Source of the DNA: Bacteroidota bacterium
Lineage (GTDB): Bacteria > Bacteroidota > Bacteroidia > B-17B0 > Aurantibacillaceae
DNA: 64,000 nt
Assembly: GCA_019638705.1 (NCBI GenBank)
Contig: JAHBTI010000003.1
Span: forward strand, 124,001 to 188,000
Direction of reading: 5' to 3'
Numbering within the stretch: the first letter of the stretch is position 1; each line of letters starts with the position of its first letter. Shown here piece by piece: positions 17,794 through 25,431 of this stretch. The notes below the pieces were generated by a model, which was given only the letters and a program-made list of their open reading frames with translations, had not been told where the DNA came from and did not search any database. Made by a program: the position numbers and the translations under genes.

Positions 17794-18118
17794 AGATAAT
17801 TCTATTTATATTGCTCATATTTTAGAAAGAGCAGAAAAAATTTTGTCATATACTCAAGGAATGACAGAAACTTCGTTTCTGAAAGATGATAAAACGCAAA
17901 GTGCTGTTATCAGAGAATTGGAAGTAATCGGCGAAGTAACAAAAAAATTAAGCGACGATTTCAAAAATCAATACCCCGACATTCCATGGAAAATAATGGC
18001 AGGTATGCGCGATGTTCTCATTCACGATTATGAAGGTGTAAATCCGTTTCGTGTTTGGGACACTATAATCAACAACATTCCACAATTAATTACCGATTTA
18101 AAGAAATTATCAAAATGA
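17786..18118 (+). CDS. hepT: HepT-like ribonuclease toxin (DUF86)
   Basis: A 110-residue HEPN-domain protein with the RX4HXY catalytic motif RDVLIHDY (Arg75, His80, Tyr82). The Tyr is the known AMPylation target in the family. It is the toxin of the MntA/HepT pair and acts on RNA, in studied cases on tRNA. Its stop codon overlaps the ATG of the OmpA gene (ATGA), so it abuts the host gene with no spacer. Confidence 0.85.
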   Translation: MLKDNSIYIAHILERAEKILSYTQGMTETSFLKDDKTQSAVIRELEVIGEVTKKLSDDFKNQYPDIPWKIMAGMRDVLIHDYEGVNPFRVWDTIINNIPQLITDLKKLSK

Positions 18119-18135
18119 AAAACACAATCTTCCTC
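18115..18135 (+). repeat. Original copy of the duplicated OmpA gene start
   Basis: This is the intact partner of 17433-17453: the first 21 bases of the OmpA/PD40 coding region. The differences are confined to bases 8-10 of the unit. Confidence 0.55.
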
Positions 18136-20082
18136 TTCATCACAATTTTCTCTTTCGCTTGCAAAGCGCAATTACCACCCGGTCAATACACCTCTTCAAA
18201 CAAAAAAGCCATTAAATATTTAAACGAAGGGCGCAAAGCTTTTGAGGTTCATAAAGACGATGAAGCCGAAAAAAATTATTTACGCGCTTTGGCAGAAGAC
18301 AAAAATTTTATAGAAGCCGCTTTGGGTTTGGGCGATTTGTATCAGGTAACACGCCGCCACGAGCAAGCTATTGAGTATTACAAAAGAGCCATTGCCATCA
18401 ATCCGAAATTTTATAACAATGCCTATTATTTTTTGGCACTCTCGCAGTTTGACAGAGAACAATACGAAGACGCAAAAAACAATTTGGAATTTTTCGTGAA
18501 GTTGGAACGCATAAATCCCAACACCAAAGAAGCGGCGGAACATTTGTTGGGAAATGCAACCTTTGCCGCCGAAGCCGTAAAAAATCCGAAACCATTTACG
18601 CCCGTAAACGTTGGTGCTGGCATTAATACAGATATGAACGAATATTTTCCTGCCGTTACCGCTGACGGAAAACAATTTTTGTTTACGCGCGGATTACGCA
18701 TTGAAGAAATGCCGGGTTACGAAAACGAAGATTTTTTTGTGAGCCTGAAACAAAACGATGTGTGGCAAATGGCGCAACCCATTCGTGAAATTAACTCACA
18801 GGGAAACGAAGGCGCACCAACACTTTCGGCTGACGGAAACACTATGTTTTTTACTTCCTGCCAAAGCAGCGAGGGCGGTGATTACGGCACACCTGACAGA
18901 AAAGGATATGGCAGTTGCGATATTTTTTATTCGCAAAAAGTAAACGGAAAATGGTCAAGACCGCGAAATGCAGGCGCGGCAATCAATACAGCAAATTGGG
19001 AAACGCAACCAAGTTTCAGCAGCGACGGAAAAACTTTGTATTTCATTCGCGGCATGGTGGGGCGTGGCGGCATTCGTGAGCAAGATATTTATTACAGCAG
19101 CATTGACGACAACGGAAAATTTACCACCGCCGTAAAAATGTCAAGCGTAATTAATACGCCCTACAAAGAAGAAAGCGTGTTCATTCACCCCGACAATCAA
19201 ACTTTATATTTCAGCAGCACCGGACACAAAGGCATGGGCGGTTTGGATATTTTTATGAGCCGCCGCCAAGCCAACGGCGAGTGGGGCGAGCCTGTGAATT
19301 TGGGTTATCCCATAAATTCTTCCAAAGACGACAACAGCTTGTTGGTCTATCCTTCGGGTAAGCTGGCGTTTTTTGCTACGGAGGGAAGAAAAGACGGTTT
19401 TGGCGGTTTGGACATTTATCAGTTTGAATTGCCCGAAGATATGCAGCCGCAAAAAATTACTTATGTGAAAGGAAAAACATTTAACGCAAAAACAAAAGAA
19501 CCTTTGAGCGCAAGTTTTGAATTGATTGATTTGGAAACACAGCAATCGCTTACACGTTCGTATTCTCAAAACAACGGCGAGTTTTTTGTAACGCTCACCG
19601 CCAACAAAAATTATTTGGTAAACGTGAGCAAAGAAGGCTTTTTGTTTTACAGCGACAATTTTTCTTTAAAGGACAAAGAAACAGATTTCAACAAACCGTT
19701 TTTGTTGGAAATACCTTTGCAGCCCATTGATACAGGCAGCGTGGTGGAACTGAAAAATATTTTCTTTGACGTAAATAAATGGGATTTAAAACCCGAAAGT
19801 AAAGCGGAGTTGGAAAAATTAATTTCATTCCTCAACAAAAACGCCACAGTAAAAATTGAAATTGGCGGACACACCGACAACAGCGGCGACAAAAAATTTA
19901 ATGTTACTTTATCGTCTAACCGCGCCAAAGCGGTTTACGATTATTTAATTACCAACGGAAAAATAAACGCCGCGCGCCTCAGCTATAAAGGCTACGCCGA
20001 CACCAAACCCAAAGTGCCAAACGACACACCCGAAAACAAAGCGAAGAACAGAAGGACAGAGTTTAAGGTGGTGGGGAAGTGA
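18115..20082 (+). CDS. TPR-PD40-CRD-OmpA envelope protein, PorE-like architecture
   Basis: A 655-residue exported protein. The signal peptide ends ACKAQ (a weak lipobox at Cys17 is possible). TPR repeats cover about 25-150, WD40-like PD40 blades about 170-430 (SADGNTMFFTSC, SSDGKTLYFIRG, HPDNQTLYFSST), a carboxypeptidase-regulatory-like domain about 445-520, and an OmpA peptidoglycan-binding domain at the end (GGHTDNSGDKKFN). This order matches PorE, the T9SS component that anchors the system to peptidoglycan, but Bacteroidota carry several such paralogues, so the name is not assigned. ATG 18115 is chosen because the signal peptide follows directly. Confidence 0.75.
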   Translation: MKNTIFLFITIFSFACKAQLPPGQYTSSNKKAIKYLNEGRKAFEVHKDDEAEKNYLRALAEDKNFIEAALGLGDLYQVTRRHEQAIEYYKRAIAINPKFYNNAYYFLALSQFDREQYEDAKNNLEFFVKLERINPNTKEAAEHLLGNATFAAEAVKNPKPFTPVNVGAGINTDMNEYFPAVTADGKQFLFTRGLRIEEMPGYENEDFFVSLKQNDVWQMAQPIREINSQGNEGAPTLSADGNTMFFTSCQSSEGGDYGTPDRKGYGSCDIFYSQKVNGKWSRPRNAGAAINTANWETQPSFSSDGKTLYFIRGMVGRGGIREQDIYYSSIDDNGKFTTAVKMSSVINTPYKEESVFIHPDNQTLYFSSTGHKGMGGLDIFMSRRQANGEWGEPVNLGYPINSSKDDNSLLVYPSGKLAFFATEGRKDGFGGLDIYQFELPEDMQPQKITYVKGKTFNAKTKEPLSASFELIDLETQQSLTRSYSQNNGEFFVTLTANKNYLVNVSKEGFLFYSDNFSLKDKETDFNKPFLLEIPLQPIDTGSVVELKNIFFDVNKWDLKPESKAELEKLISFLNKNATVKIEIGGHTDNSGDKKFNVTLSSNRAKAVYDYLITNGKINAARLSYKGYADTKPKVPNDTPENKAKNRRTEFKVVGK

Positions 20083-20101
20083 TTTTTAAACAAAAATAGT
20101 A

Positions 20102-20872
20102 ATGGGATTTTTTGACTTCTTAAAAAAGAAAACAGAGAATGTTTTAACATTAGAACAACTTTTACAAAAAGCTGCAACAGAGCCTGCATACATAATTGAA
20201 TTTTACAAGCGACTTCTTACAGATGAGCTTGTAGTAATTACACAGGGTTCAAATCATCAACAAGGAAATGTGATTTTAGAAAAAGATACTAATGTCAATA
20301 TTGTTATGCTTGACGGTAAAATACCTGTATTTACTTCAACTGAAAGAATTTTTGATAATGGAATTATTAAAGAGCAAGTTGATTATCTAAAATTGAAAGG
20401 AGAAGACTTATTTGGTTTTACCAAAGGAGCAACTTTTCTTCTTAATCCGTATTCTAATCTTGGTAAAGAATTATTGCCTGACGAAATTGAGAATTTATTA
20501 AATAGGACTTTCTATGATAACAGAATTAGAAGCACAATCGTAGAAAAAGATACGCAAGTGAAAATTAAGCAGCCCACAAAATATCCAACTGAAATGGTAA
20601 ACTCCTTGAAAATTTTATTTGCTGAAAAACGAAATATAAAAGCAGCTTATTTGGCTTGGATTTATAATCCCGAAAGTGGTCAACCTCCTCATTATATTAT
20701 TGGTCTTGATGGAAACGGAAATATACAGGACACGGCTAAAGAAGCTATTTATATAACTTCTCAATTTGTAGAAAAAAATGAATTTGTTGATTTTGTGAAA
20801 ATAGAAGAGAACGATGATGTTAGTGATTATTTTACAAAAGAAACTAAACCATTTTACAAGCGATTAGAATAA
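20102..20872 (+). CDS. SseB-like protein
   Basis: A 256-residue soluble protein that looks like the SseB family (enhanced serine sensitivity): an N-terminal SseB domain with DELVVITQGS, KIPVFTSTERI and GATFLLNPYSNLGKELLPDEI, and a C-terminal domain with AAYLAWIYNPESGQPPHYIIGLDG. The family function is poorly known. The stop codon TAA (20870-20872) is directly followed by the first copy of the CDF gene start, so originally the CDF gene probably began on the next base. Confidence 0.65.
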   Translation: MGFFDFLKKKTENVLTLEQLLQKAATEPAYIIEFYKRLLTDELVVITQGSNHQQGNVILEKDTNVNIVMLDGKIPVFTSTERIFDNGIIKEQVDYLKLKGEDLFGFTKGATFLLNPYSNLGKELLPDEIENLLNRTFYDNRIRSTIVEKDTQVKIKQPTKYPTEMVNSLKILFAEKRNIKAAYLAWIYNPESGQPPHYIIGLDGNGNIQDTAKEAIYITSQFVEKNEFVDFVKIEENDDVSDYFTKETKPFYKRLE

Positions 20873-20903
20873 ATGTCCACCGAACAAACAGCCCTAAAAG
20901 CAA
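20873..20903 (+). repeat. Copy 1 of the CDF gene start
   Basis: A 31-base unit starting ATGTCCACCGAACAAACAGC. It matches copy 2 at 29 of 31 positions and the true gene start (copy 3, 22003) at 28 of 31. The frame gives MSTEQTALKAKLI and then stops. It directly follows the SseB stop codon. Confidence 0.85.
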
Positions 20904-20905
20904 AG

Positions 20906-20934
20906 TTGATTTAACACAAAACTTCGTATCTTTG
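20906..20934 (+). promoter_or_regulatory. Bacteroidota promoter of cassette 1 (TTG-N18-TATCTTTG)
   Basis: TTG at 20906-20908 and TATCTTTG at 20927-20934 are separated by 18 bases, matching the -33/-7 consensus. The GTG start codon at 20940 follows 5 bases after the -7 box, which implies a leaderless transcript. The promoter lies directly behind the repeat. Confidence 0.65.
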
Positions 20935-20939
20935 GCATA

Positions 20940-21116
20940 GTGAAAACCACAAAACATAAAGTTACTGTTCCAAATTCCAAAGGGGCTTCTATTTTCAAAA
21001 AAATGATTGAAGATAAACAGGCTATTCACGCTTACCTGAAAGCGGGCGGTAATATTTCTGATTTAGCTGAAAAATACAACCTTGTTAAAATCGTATCCAT
21101 TACAGCAAAACAGTGA
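20940..21116 (+). CDS. Small cassette protein 1, antitoxin-like, unknown family
   Basis: A 58-residue basic protein (V/MKTTKHKVTVPNSKGASI...) with a helix-rich middle (KKMIEDKQAIHAYLKAGG) and a GTG start right behind a good promoter. Size and context resemble the small partner of a toxin-antitoxin pair, but I recognise no family. A second frame (+1 relative) without stops overlaps its end and continues to 21207, encoding HKNNHQLTEIILAFKELNE. Either this is a second tiny gene or the original protein continued there and a frameshift occurred near 21086-21092. Confidence 0.5.
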   Translation: MKTTKHKVTVPNSKGASIFKKMIEDKQAIHAYLKAGGNISDLAEKYNLVKIVSITAKQ

Positions 21117-21209
21117 ATATTCGTTTTTAATTCACAAAAACAATCATCAGCTCACCGAAATAATTCTTGCGTTTAAAGAACTGAACGAAAGAGCAAGCGG
21201 TAAATAATA

Positions 21210-21240
21210 ATGTCCACCGAACAAACAGCCATAAAAACAA
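21210..21240 (+). repeat. Copy 2 of the CDF gene start
   Basis: The same 31-base unit, identical to the true gene start at 30 of 31 positions (A instead of T at base 18). It follows the TAA that closes the second frame of cassette 1 after two bases. Confidence 0.85.
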
Positions 21241-21257
21241 GCACCAATTTTTTTTCG

Positions 21258-21265
21258 TAAGTTTG
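21258..21265 (+). promoter_or_regulatory. -7 box (TAAGTTTG) of cassette 2
   Basis: A full TAnnTTTG match located 17 bases after repeat copy 2 and 17 bases before the TTG start of the next gene. It repeats the arrangement seen at cassette 1. Confidence 0.5.
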
Positions 21266-21282
21266 TATTAAGGCAAACAATT

Positions 21283-21819
21283 TTGAGAAAGACAAAACAC
21301 ACAGGCTTAGATTTTGAAGTGGATAAACTCACTAATTCTATTGAAAATGTAGTTAGCGGCGATAGTTTCCGTACAGAAATTTCGGTGCTTACTTTGCAAG
21401 ACTTAAAAAATGTAACAAAGAAAAATGCTTGGGTATTTGATTGGAAACTTGAATACAAACAGCCAAAACGCGAAGTTTACAAATTAACCATTGAAGGTAA
21501 TTCCGATATAATTCAAGGGTTGATTTGTTTGGAAGTAAAAGAAGACCATGTTTATATGCACTTGATAGAAAGCGCACCTTTCAACAAAGGAAAAACAAAA
21601 GTGTATGCAGGTGTTGCCGGAAATTTAGTTGCTTTTGCTTGCAAGTTTTCTTTTCAGCGCGGACACGAAGGAAATGTTTCTTTCATTTCTAAAACGCAAC
21701 TTATTGAACATTACGAGAAAGAATTGGGAGCTGTTCATTTTGGCGGACGAGTAATGATAATACACAAAGAAACTGCACTAAAATTAATTGGTAAATATTT
21801 TAAAGATTGGGAATTATGA
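21283..21819 (+). CDS. GNAT-like putative toxin of a small two-gene cassette
   Basis: A 178-residue protein. The C-terminal half has a GNAT-like core: VYAGVAGNLVAFACKFSF, where acetyl-CoA would bind, then HYEKELGAVHFGGRVMIIH. The N-terminal half is beta-rich (VYKLTIEGNSDIIQGLICLE). The start is a TTG, since no earlier ATG exists. It overlaps the following 57-residue basic gene by ATGA, the layout of a toxin-antitoxin pair; acetyltransferase toxins acting on tRNA are known elsewhere. The toxin role is inferred from size and context. A stand-alone acetyltransferase is the alternative. Confidence 0.5.
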   Translation: MRKTKHTGLDFEVDKLTNSIENVVSGDSFRTEISVLTLQDLKNVTKKNAWVFDWKLEYKQPKREVYKLTIEGNSDIIQGLICLEVKEDHVYMHLIESAPFNKGKTKVYAGVAGNLVAFACKFSFQRGHEGNVSFISKTQLIEHYEKELGAVHFGGRVMIIHKETALKLIGKYFKDWEL

Positions 21820-21989
21820 AAAAAAACACAATTATTGATTTGCCTGATACGATAGGTGAACAAGGCAGAGAGCCAAGCAAAGAAGATTTTGCTGCTATAA
21901 GCAAATACATTGCTGAGCACAAAGCTAAACGCAAAAAACTTGCTTTAGCTAAAACTAAAGTTGTTCGCAAAAAGAAACAAGCTGCATAG
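21816..21989 (+). CDS. Small basic protein, putative antitoxin partner
   Basis: A 57-residue protein with an acidic N-terminal part (DLPDTIGEQGREPSKEDFAAI) and a Lys/Arg-rich tail. ATG 21816 overlaps the upstream TGA, giving translational coupling. The length and pairing fit an antitoxin; no DNA-binding fold can be assigned. 13 bases separate its stop from the CDF gene start. Confidence 0.5.
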   Translation: MKKNTIIDLPDTIGEQGREPSKEDFAAISKYIAEHKAKRKKLALAKTKVVRKKKQAA

Positions 21990-22002
21990 AGAGATTGCAT
22001 AA

Positions 22003-22033
22003 ATGTCCACCGAACAAACTGCCATAAAAACAA
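22003..22033 (+). repeat. Copy 3: genuine start of the CDF gene
   Basis: The first 31 bases of the intact CDF transporter gene. Only this copy continues into the transporter sequence (ACGTATTTCAGTCTTGC), which identifies it as the target that was duplicated. Confidence 0.85.
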
Positions 22034-22869
22034 CGTATTTCAGTCTTGCAACAAATGTGCTGTTGGCGGCGGTAAAAGGATTGGCGGGCTTTTTCGGAAA
22101 TTCTTATGCTTTGATTGCCGATGCCATTGAAAGCACTACCGATATTTTTTCTTCGCTTTTGGTTTTGTTCGGCTTGAAATACGCCAACAAACCTGCCGAC
22201 AAAAATCACCCTTACGGACACGGTCGCATTGAGCCTTTAATCACATTTATTGTGGTTGGTTTTTTAATTACTTCGGCAACAATCATTGCTTACGAAAGCA
22301 TTCAAAATATCGGCACGCCGCACGAATTGCCCAAAGCATGGACACTTGCCGTGCTTGGCGCAATCATTGTTTGGAAAGAAATTTCATTTCAAATTGTAAA
22401 CAGAAAAAGCAAAGAAACAAACTCATCTTCCTTAAAAGCCGAAGCCTGGCATCATCGCAGCGATGCCATTACTTCAATCACGGCGTTTGTCGGAATTTCC
22501 ATTGCTTTAATTTTTGGCAAAGGTTATGAAAGCGCAGACGATTGGGCTGCACTCTTTGCATCGGCGTTTATTTTGTACAACTCGTATTTAATTTTTCGTC
22601 CCGCCCTCGGCGAAATAATGGACGAAAATGTGTACGACGATTTAATTAAAGAAATCAGAGAAATTTCTTTAACCGTAAACGGTGTGCTTGGCACGGAAAA
22701 ATGTTTTATCCGCAAAGCAGGATTAAACTATCATGTGGATTTGCACGCCATTGTAAACGCCGACATCAGCGTAAAAGCAGGACACGACATCGCGCACCAA
22801 CTCAAAGATACTTTGCGCGAAAAATTACCGCAATTGGGTCATGTGCTAATTCATGTTGAACCCGCTTAA
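22003..22869 (+). CDS. Cation diffusion facilitator (CDF) transporter
   Basis: A 288-residue protein with six transmembrane helices and a C-terminal cytoplasmic domain. The metal site residues show in ALIADAIESTTD (helix 2) and WHHRSDAITSI (helix 5); HPYGHGRIEPL follows helix 2, as in the family. It exports divalent cations such as Zn2+, Fe2+ or Mn2+ in exchange for protons. The coding start is part of a three-copy repeat. The last residues (HVLIHVEPA) are typical of the regulatory domain. Confidence 0.9.
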   Translation: MSTEQTAIKTTYFSLATNVLLAAVKGLAGFFGNSYALIADAIESTTDIFSSLLVLFGLKYANKPADKNHPYGHGRIEPLITFIVVGFLITSATIIAYESIQNIGTPHELPKAWTLAVLGAIIVWKEISFQIVNRKSKETNSSSLKAEAWHHRSDAITSITAFVGISIALIFGKGYESADDWAALFASAFILYNSYLIFRPALGEIMDENVYDDLIKEIREISLTVNGVLGTEKCFIRKAGLNYHVDLHAIVNADISVKAGHDIAHQLKDTLREKLPQLGHVLIHVEPA

Positions 22870-22928
22870 TAAGTTTAAAGTTTGAAGTTCAAAGTTTAGA
22901 AACTTTTCAACTTTCAAACTTTCTAAAC

Positions 22929-22988
22929 TTTCAACTCTAAACCCTCAACTTTCAACTCTAAACCCTCAACTTTCAACTCTAAACCCTT
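22929..22988. repeat. 21-base tandem repeat, about 2.9 copies
   Basis: The unit TTTCAACTCTAAACCCTCAAC occurs at 22929-22949 and 22950-22970 and partly at 22971-22988. Just upstream an inverted pair, AAAGTTTAGAAA and TTTCTAAACTTT, can form a hairpin. All of this lies in the 170-base spacer between the CDF gene and the aminotransferase. No spacers of differing sequence are present, so it is not a CRISPR. Confidence 0.75.
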
Positions 22989-23009
22989 TCAACTTCAAAC
23001 TTTTCTTAT

Positions 23010-23017
23010 TACGTTTG
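23010..23017 (+). promoter_or_regulatory. -7 box (TACGTTTG) of the aminotransferase gene
   Basis: A full match to TAnnTTTG, 22 bases before the ATG at 23040. No clear -33 TTG is visible upstream. Confidence 0.45.
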
Positions 23018-23039
23018 CTCCTTAAAAATTTCTCTTTTT

Positions 23040-24236
23040 ATGGAAACTTTATCCGACAGAGTAAACCGAATTTCTGAAAGCCAAACCATTGCTATGGCGC
23101 GTAAAAGTCGCGACCTGAAAGCGCAAGGCGTAAATGTGATTAGTCTTAGCTTGGGTGAACCCGATTTTGCAACGCCCGACATCATTAAAGAAGCGGCAAA
23201 AAAAGCCATTGACGAAAATTTCAGCTATTACACACACGTTTCGGGTTATTTGGAACTGCGTGAGGCAATCTGCAAAAAATTTAAACGCGACAATAATTTA
23301 GATTATACACCCGACCAAATTGTGGTGTCCACAGGTGCTAAACAAAGCATTGCCAATGCCGTGCTGTGTTTGGTAAATCCGAATGATGAAGTAATTATTC
23401 CCGCGCCGTTTTGGGTAAGCTATTTGGAAATTTTAAAATTGGCGGAAGGAAAGCCCGTGATTTTAAATACGACTATTGAAACGGATTTTAAAATTACAGC
23501 GCAACAATTAGAAAAAGCCATTACGCCAAAAACAAAATTGATTATGTTGAGTACGCCTTGCAATCCTACAGGCAGTGTGTATCACAAAGAAGAGTTGAAA
23601 GCATTGGCGGAAGTGGTTGCCAAACATAAAGACCTTTACATTATCAGCGATGAAATTTACGAGCATATTAATTTCGGCAGCGGACACCAAAGTTTTGCGC
23701 AATTTGATTTTATCAAAGACCGCGTGATTACCATTAACGGCGTTTCCAAAGGTTTTGCCATGACGGGCTGGCGCGGCGGCATTATGGCTGCACCAAAGTG
23801 GATTGCCCAAGCCTGCGACAAAATGCAGGGGCAATTTACATCTGCCACAAGCAGCATTACACAAAAAGCCATGCACAAGGCTATGGAATTAGATTACCCG
23901 ACTTACATCAAACCCATGCGCGATGCCTTTTTAAACCGCCGCGATTTGGTGTTGAAACTGATGAAAGAAATTCCGGGTTTAAAAATTAATGTTCCCGAAG
24001 GTGCGTTTTATGTATATCCTGATGTGTCGTATTACATCGGAAAAAAATATAAAAATTACACTATTAATAATGCAACGGATTTAACCCTGTTTTTGTTGGA
24101 CGAAGCCCATGTAGCCCTCGTACCCGGTGCGGCTTTCGGCGAAGATACTTACATTCGTTTTTCTTACGCCACCAACGAAGAAATTTTAACCGAAGCCATT
24201 AAACGCATGAAAGAAGCATTGGCAAAACTTCAATAA
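23040..24236 (+). CDS. Aspartate/aromatic aminotransferase, PLP class I
   Basis: A 398-residue class I aminotransferase. The PLP lysine is Lys237 in NGVSKGFAMTGWRGG; STPCNPTGSVY and the terminal PGAAFGEDTYIRFSYA are conserved substrate and PLP sites. The sequence is closest to the bacterial aspartate aminotransferase I-gamma type, which interconverts aspartate and oxaloacetate and feeds lysC. The kinase gene follows 13 bases downstream. Confidence 0.9.
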   Translation: METLSDRVNRISESQTIAMARKSRDLKAQGVNVISLSLGEPDFATPDIIKEAAKKAIDENFSYYTHVSGYLELREAICKKFKRDNNLDYTPDQIVVSTGAKQSIANAVLCLVNPNDEVIIPAPFWVSYLEILKLAEGKPVILNTTIETDFKITAQQLEKAITPKTKLIMLSTPCNPTGSVYHKEELKALAEVVAKHKDLYIISDEIYEHINFGSGHQSFAQFDFIKDRVITINGVSKGFAMTGWRGGIMAAPKWIAQACDKMQGQFTSATSSITQKAMHKAMELDYPTYIKPMRDAFLNRRDLVLKLMKEIPGLKINVPEGAFYVYPDVSYYIGKKYKNYTINNATDLTLFLLDEAHVALVPGAAFGEDTYIRFSYATNEEILTEAIKRMKEALAKLQ

Positions 24237-24249
24237 TCTCCACACAACA

Positions 24250-25266
24250 ATGAAAAAATTTTCAGTTAAAAAAGAAAACATTCGCGAAATTTTTAAATCG
24301 TTCAACAACCTGAATGTGCTTATCATCGGCGATGTGATGATTGACAGTTATTTGTGGGGAAAAGTAAACCGCATTTCGCCCGAAGCCCCTGTGCCCATTA
24401 TTGCCGTTACAAAAAAAGAACGGCGTTTGGGCGGCGCAGCCAACGTGGCGTTGAACATTCAGGCTTTGGGTGCGAACCCGATTTTGTGTTCGGTAATTGG
24501 TGTGGATTATGACGGACAAACTTTTTTGGATTTATTGAAAACCCAAAAATTAAGTCAGAAAGGAATTTTAAAAAGCCGCGACAGAGTTACTACCGTAAAA
24601 ACGCGCGTGATTGGCAACAACTCGCAATTGCTGCGTGTGGACGAAGAAACGGAAGACGATATTTCGGCTTACGAAATTCAACAACTATTGATTTTGATTT
24701 CTCACATCATCACACACGATAAAATTGATGCCATTATTTTTGAAGATTATAACAAAGGTTTAATTAGCCCGAAACTCATTTCAAAAGTGGTGGAACTTGC
24801 CAAAACCAAAGGTATCCCGACTTGCGTTGACCCTAAAAAGAAAAATTTTACCGCCTACAAAGGCGTAAGTTTATTTAAACCGAATTTAAAAGAACTCCGC
24901 GAGGGTATTAAATTAGACATCAGTGGCGATAACATTAACGAACTGCAACGCGCAGTGAGCAGTTTCCGTGTAAAACAAAAAATGGAAACCATTTTGGTTA
25001 CGCTTGCCGAAAAGGGCGTGATTACTAATTCGCGCAAAGTAAAAGAACATTTGCCTGCACACATTCGCAGCATTGCCGATGTGAGCGGGGCAGGCGATAC
25101 CGTTATCAGCGTGGCTGCCCTGTGCCGTGCCTTGGAATGTAACGATATTCTCACGGCAGCCATTGCCAACCTTTCGGGCGGCTTGGTATGCGAGCAAATT
25201 GGCGTAGTGCCTGTAAACAAAGAACAACTTTTGGAAGAAGCCCTGAAATTGGATTTTGTACGCTAA
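24250..25266 (+). CDS. PfkB-family kinase, HldE kinase-domain (RfaE1) homologue
   Basis: A 338-residue sugar kinase. The N terminus VLIIGDVMIDSYLWGKVNRISPEAPVPII and the RRLGGAANVALN motif are typical of the heptose-7-phosphate kinase domain of HldE, which makes the heptose precursor of LPS core. The catalytic DVSGAGDTV motif (about residue 279) is intact. The second, adenylyltransferase, domain of HldE is absent, so this is a kinase-only form. Other PfkB sugar kinases are a possible alternative. Confidence 0.8.
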   Translation: MKKFSVKKENIREIFKSFNNLNVLIIGDVMIDSYLWGKVNRISPEAPVPIIAVTKKERRLGGAANVALNIQALGANPILCSVIGVDYDGQTFLDLLKTQKLSQKGILKSRDRVTTVKTRVIGNNSQLLRVDEETEDDISAYEIQQLLILISHIITHDKIDAIIFEDYNKGLISPKLISKVVELAKTKGIPTCVDPKKKNFTAYKGVSLFKPNLKELREGIKLDISGDNINELQRAVSSFRVKQKMETILVTLAEKGVITNSRKVKEHLPAHIRSIADVSGAGDTVISVAALCRALECNDILTAAIANLSGGLVCEQIGVVPVNKEQLLEEALKLDFVR

Positions 25267-25431
25267 TGTGGCAACACCGAAACAAGAACACAAAACCCAT
25301 TGAAAATCAAATTTATAAATCATTAAGCATTACCCTATTTAACATTTTTCGCTCATTTTTTTGCATTTTGTATTAATAATTTTTTTCCTTTGCGGTTTTT
25401 AAAATTTAAAACCTGCACATATATATAAGGT

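Noticed and set aside
22870-23039. CRISPR-like array
   Set aside because: The 21-base units are directly adjacent with no variable spacers, and no cas gene is near.
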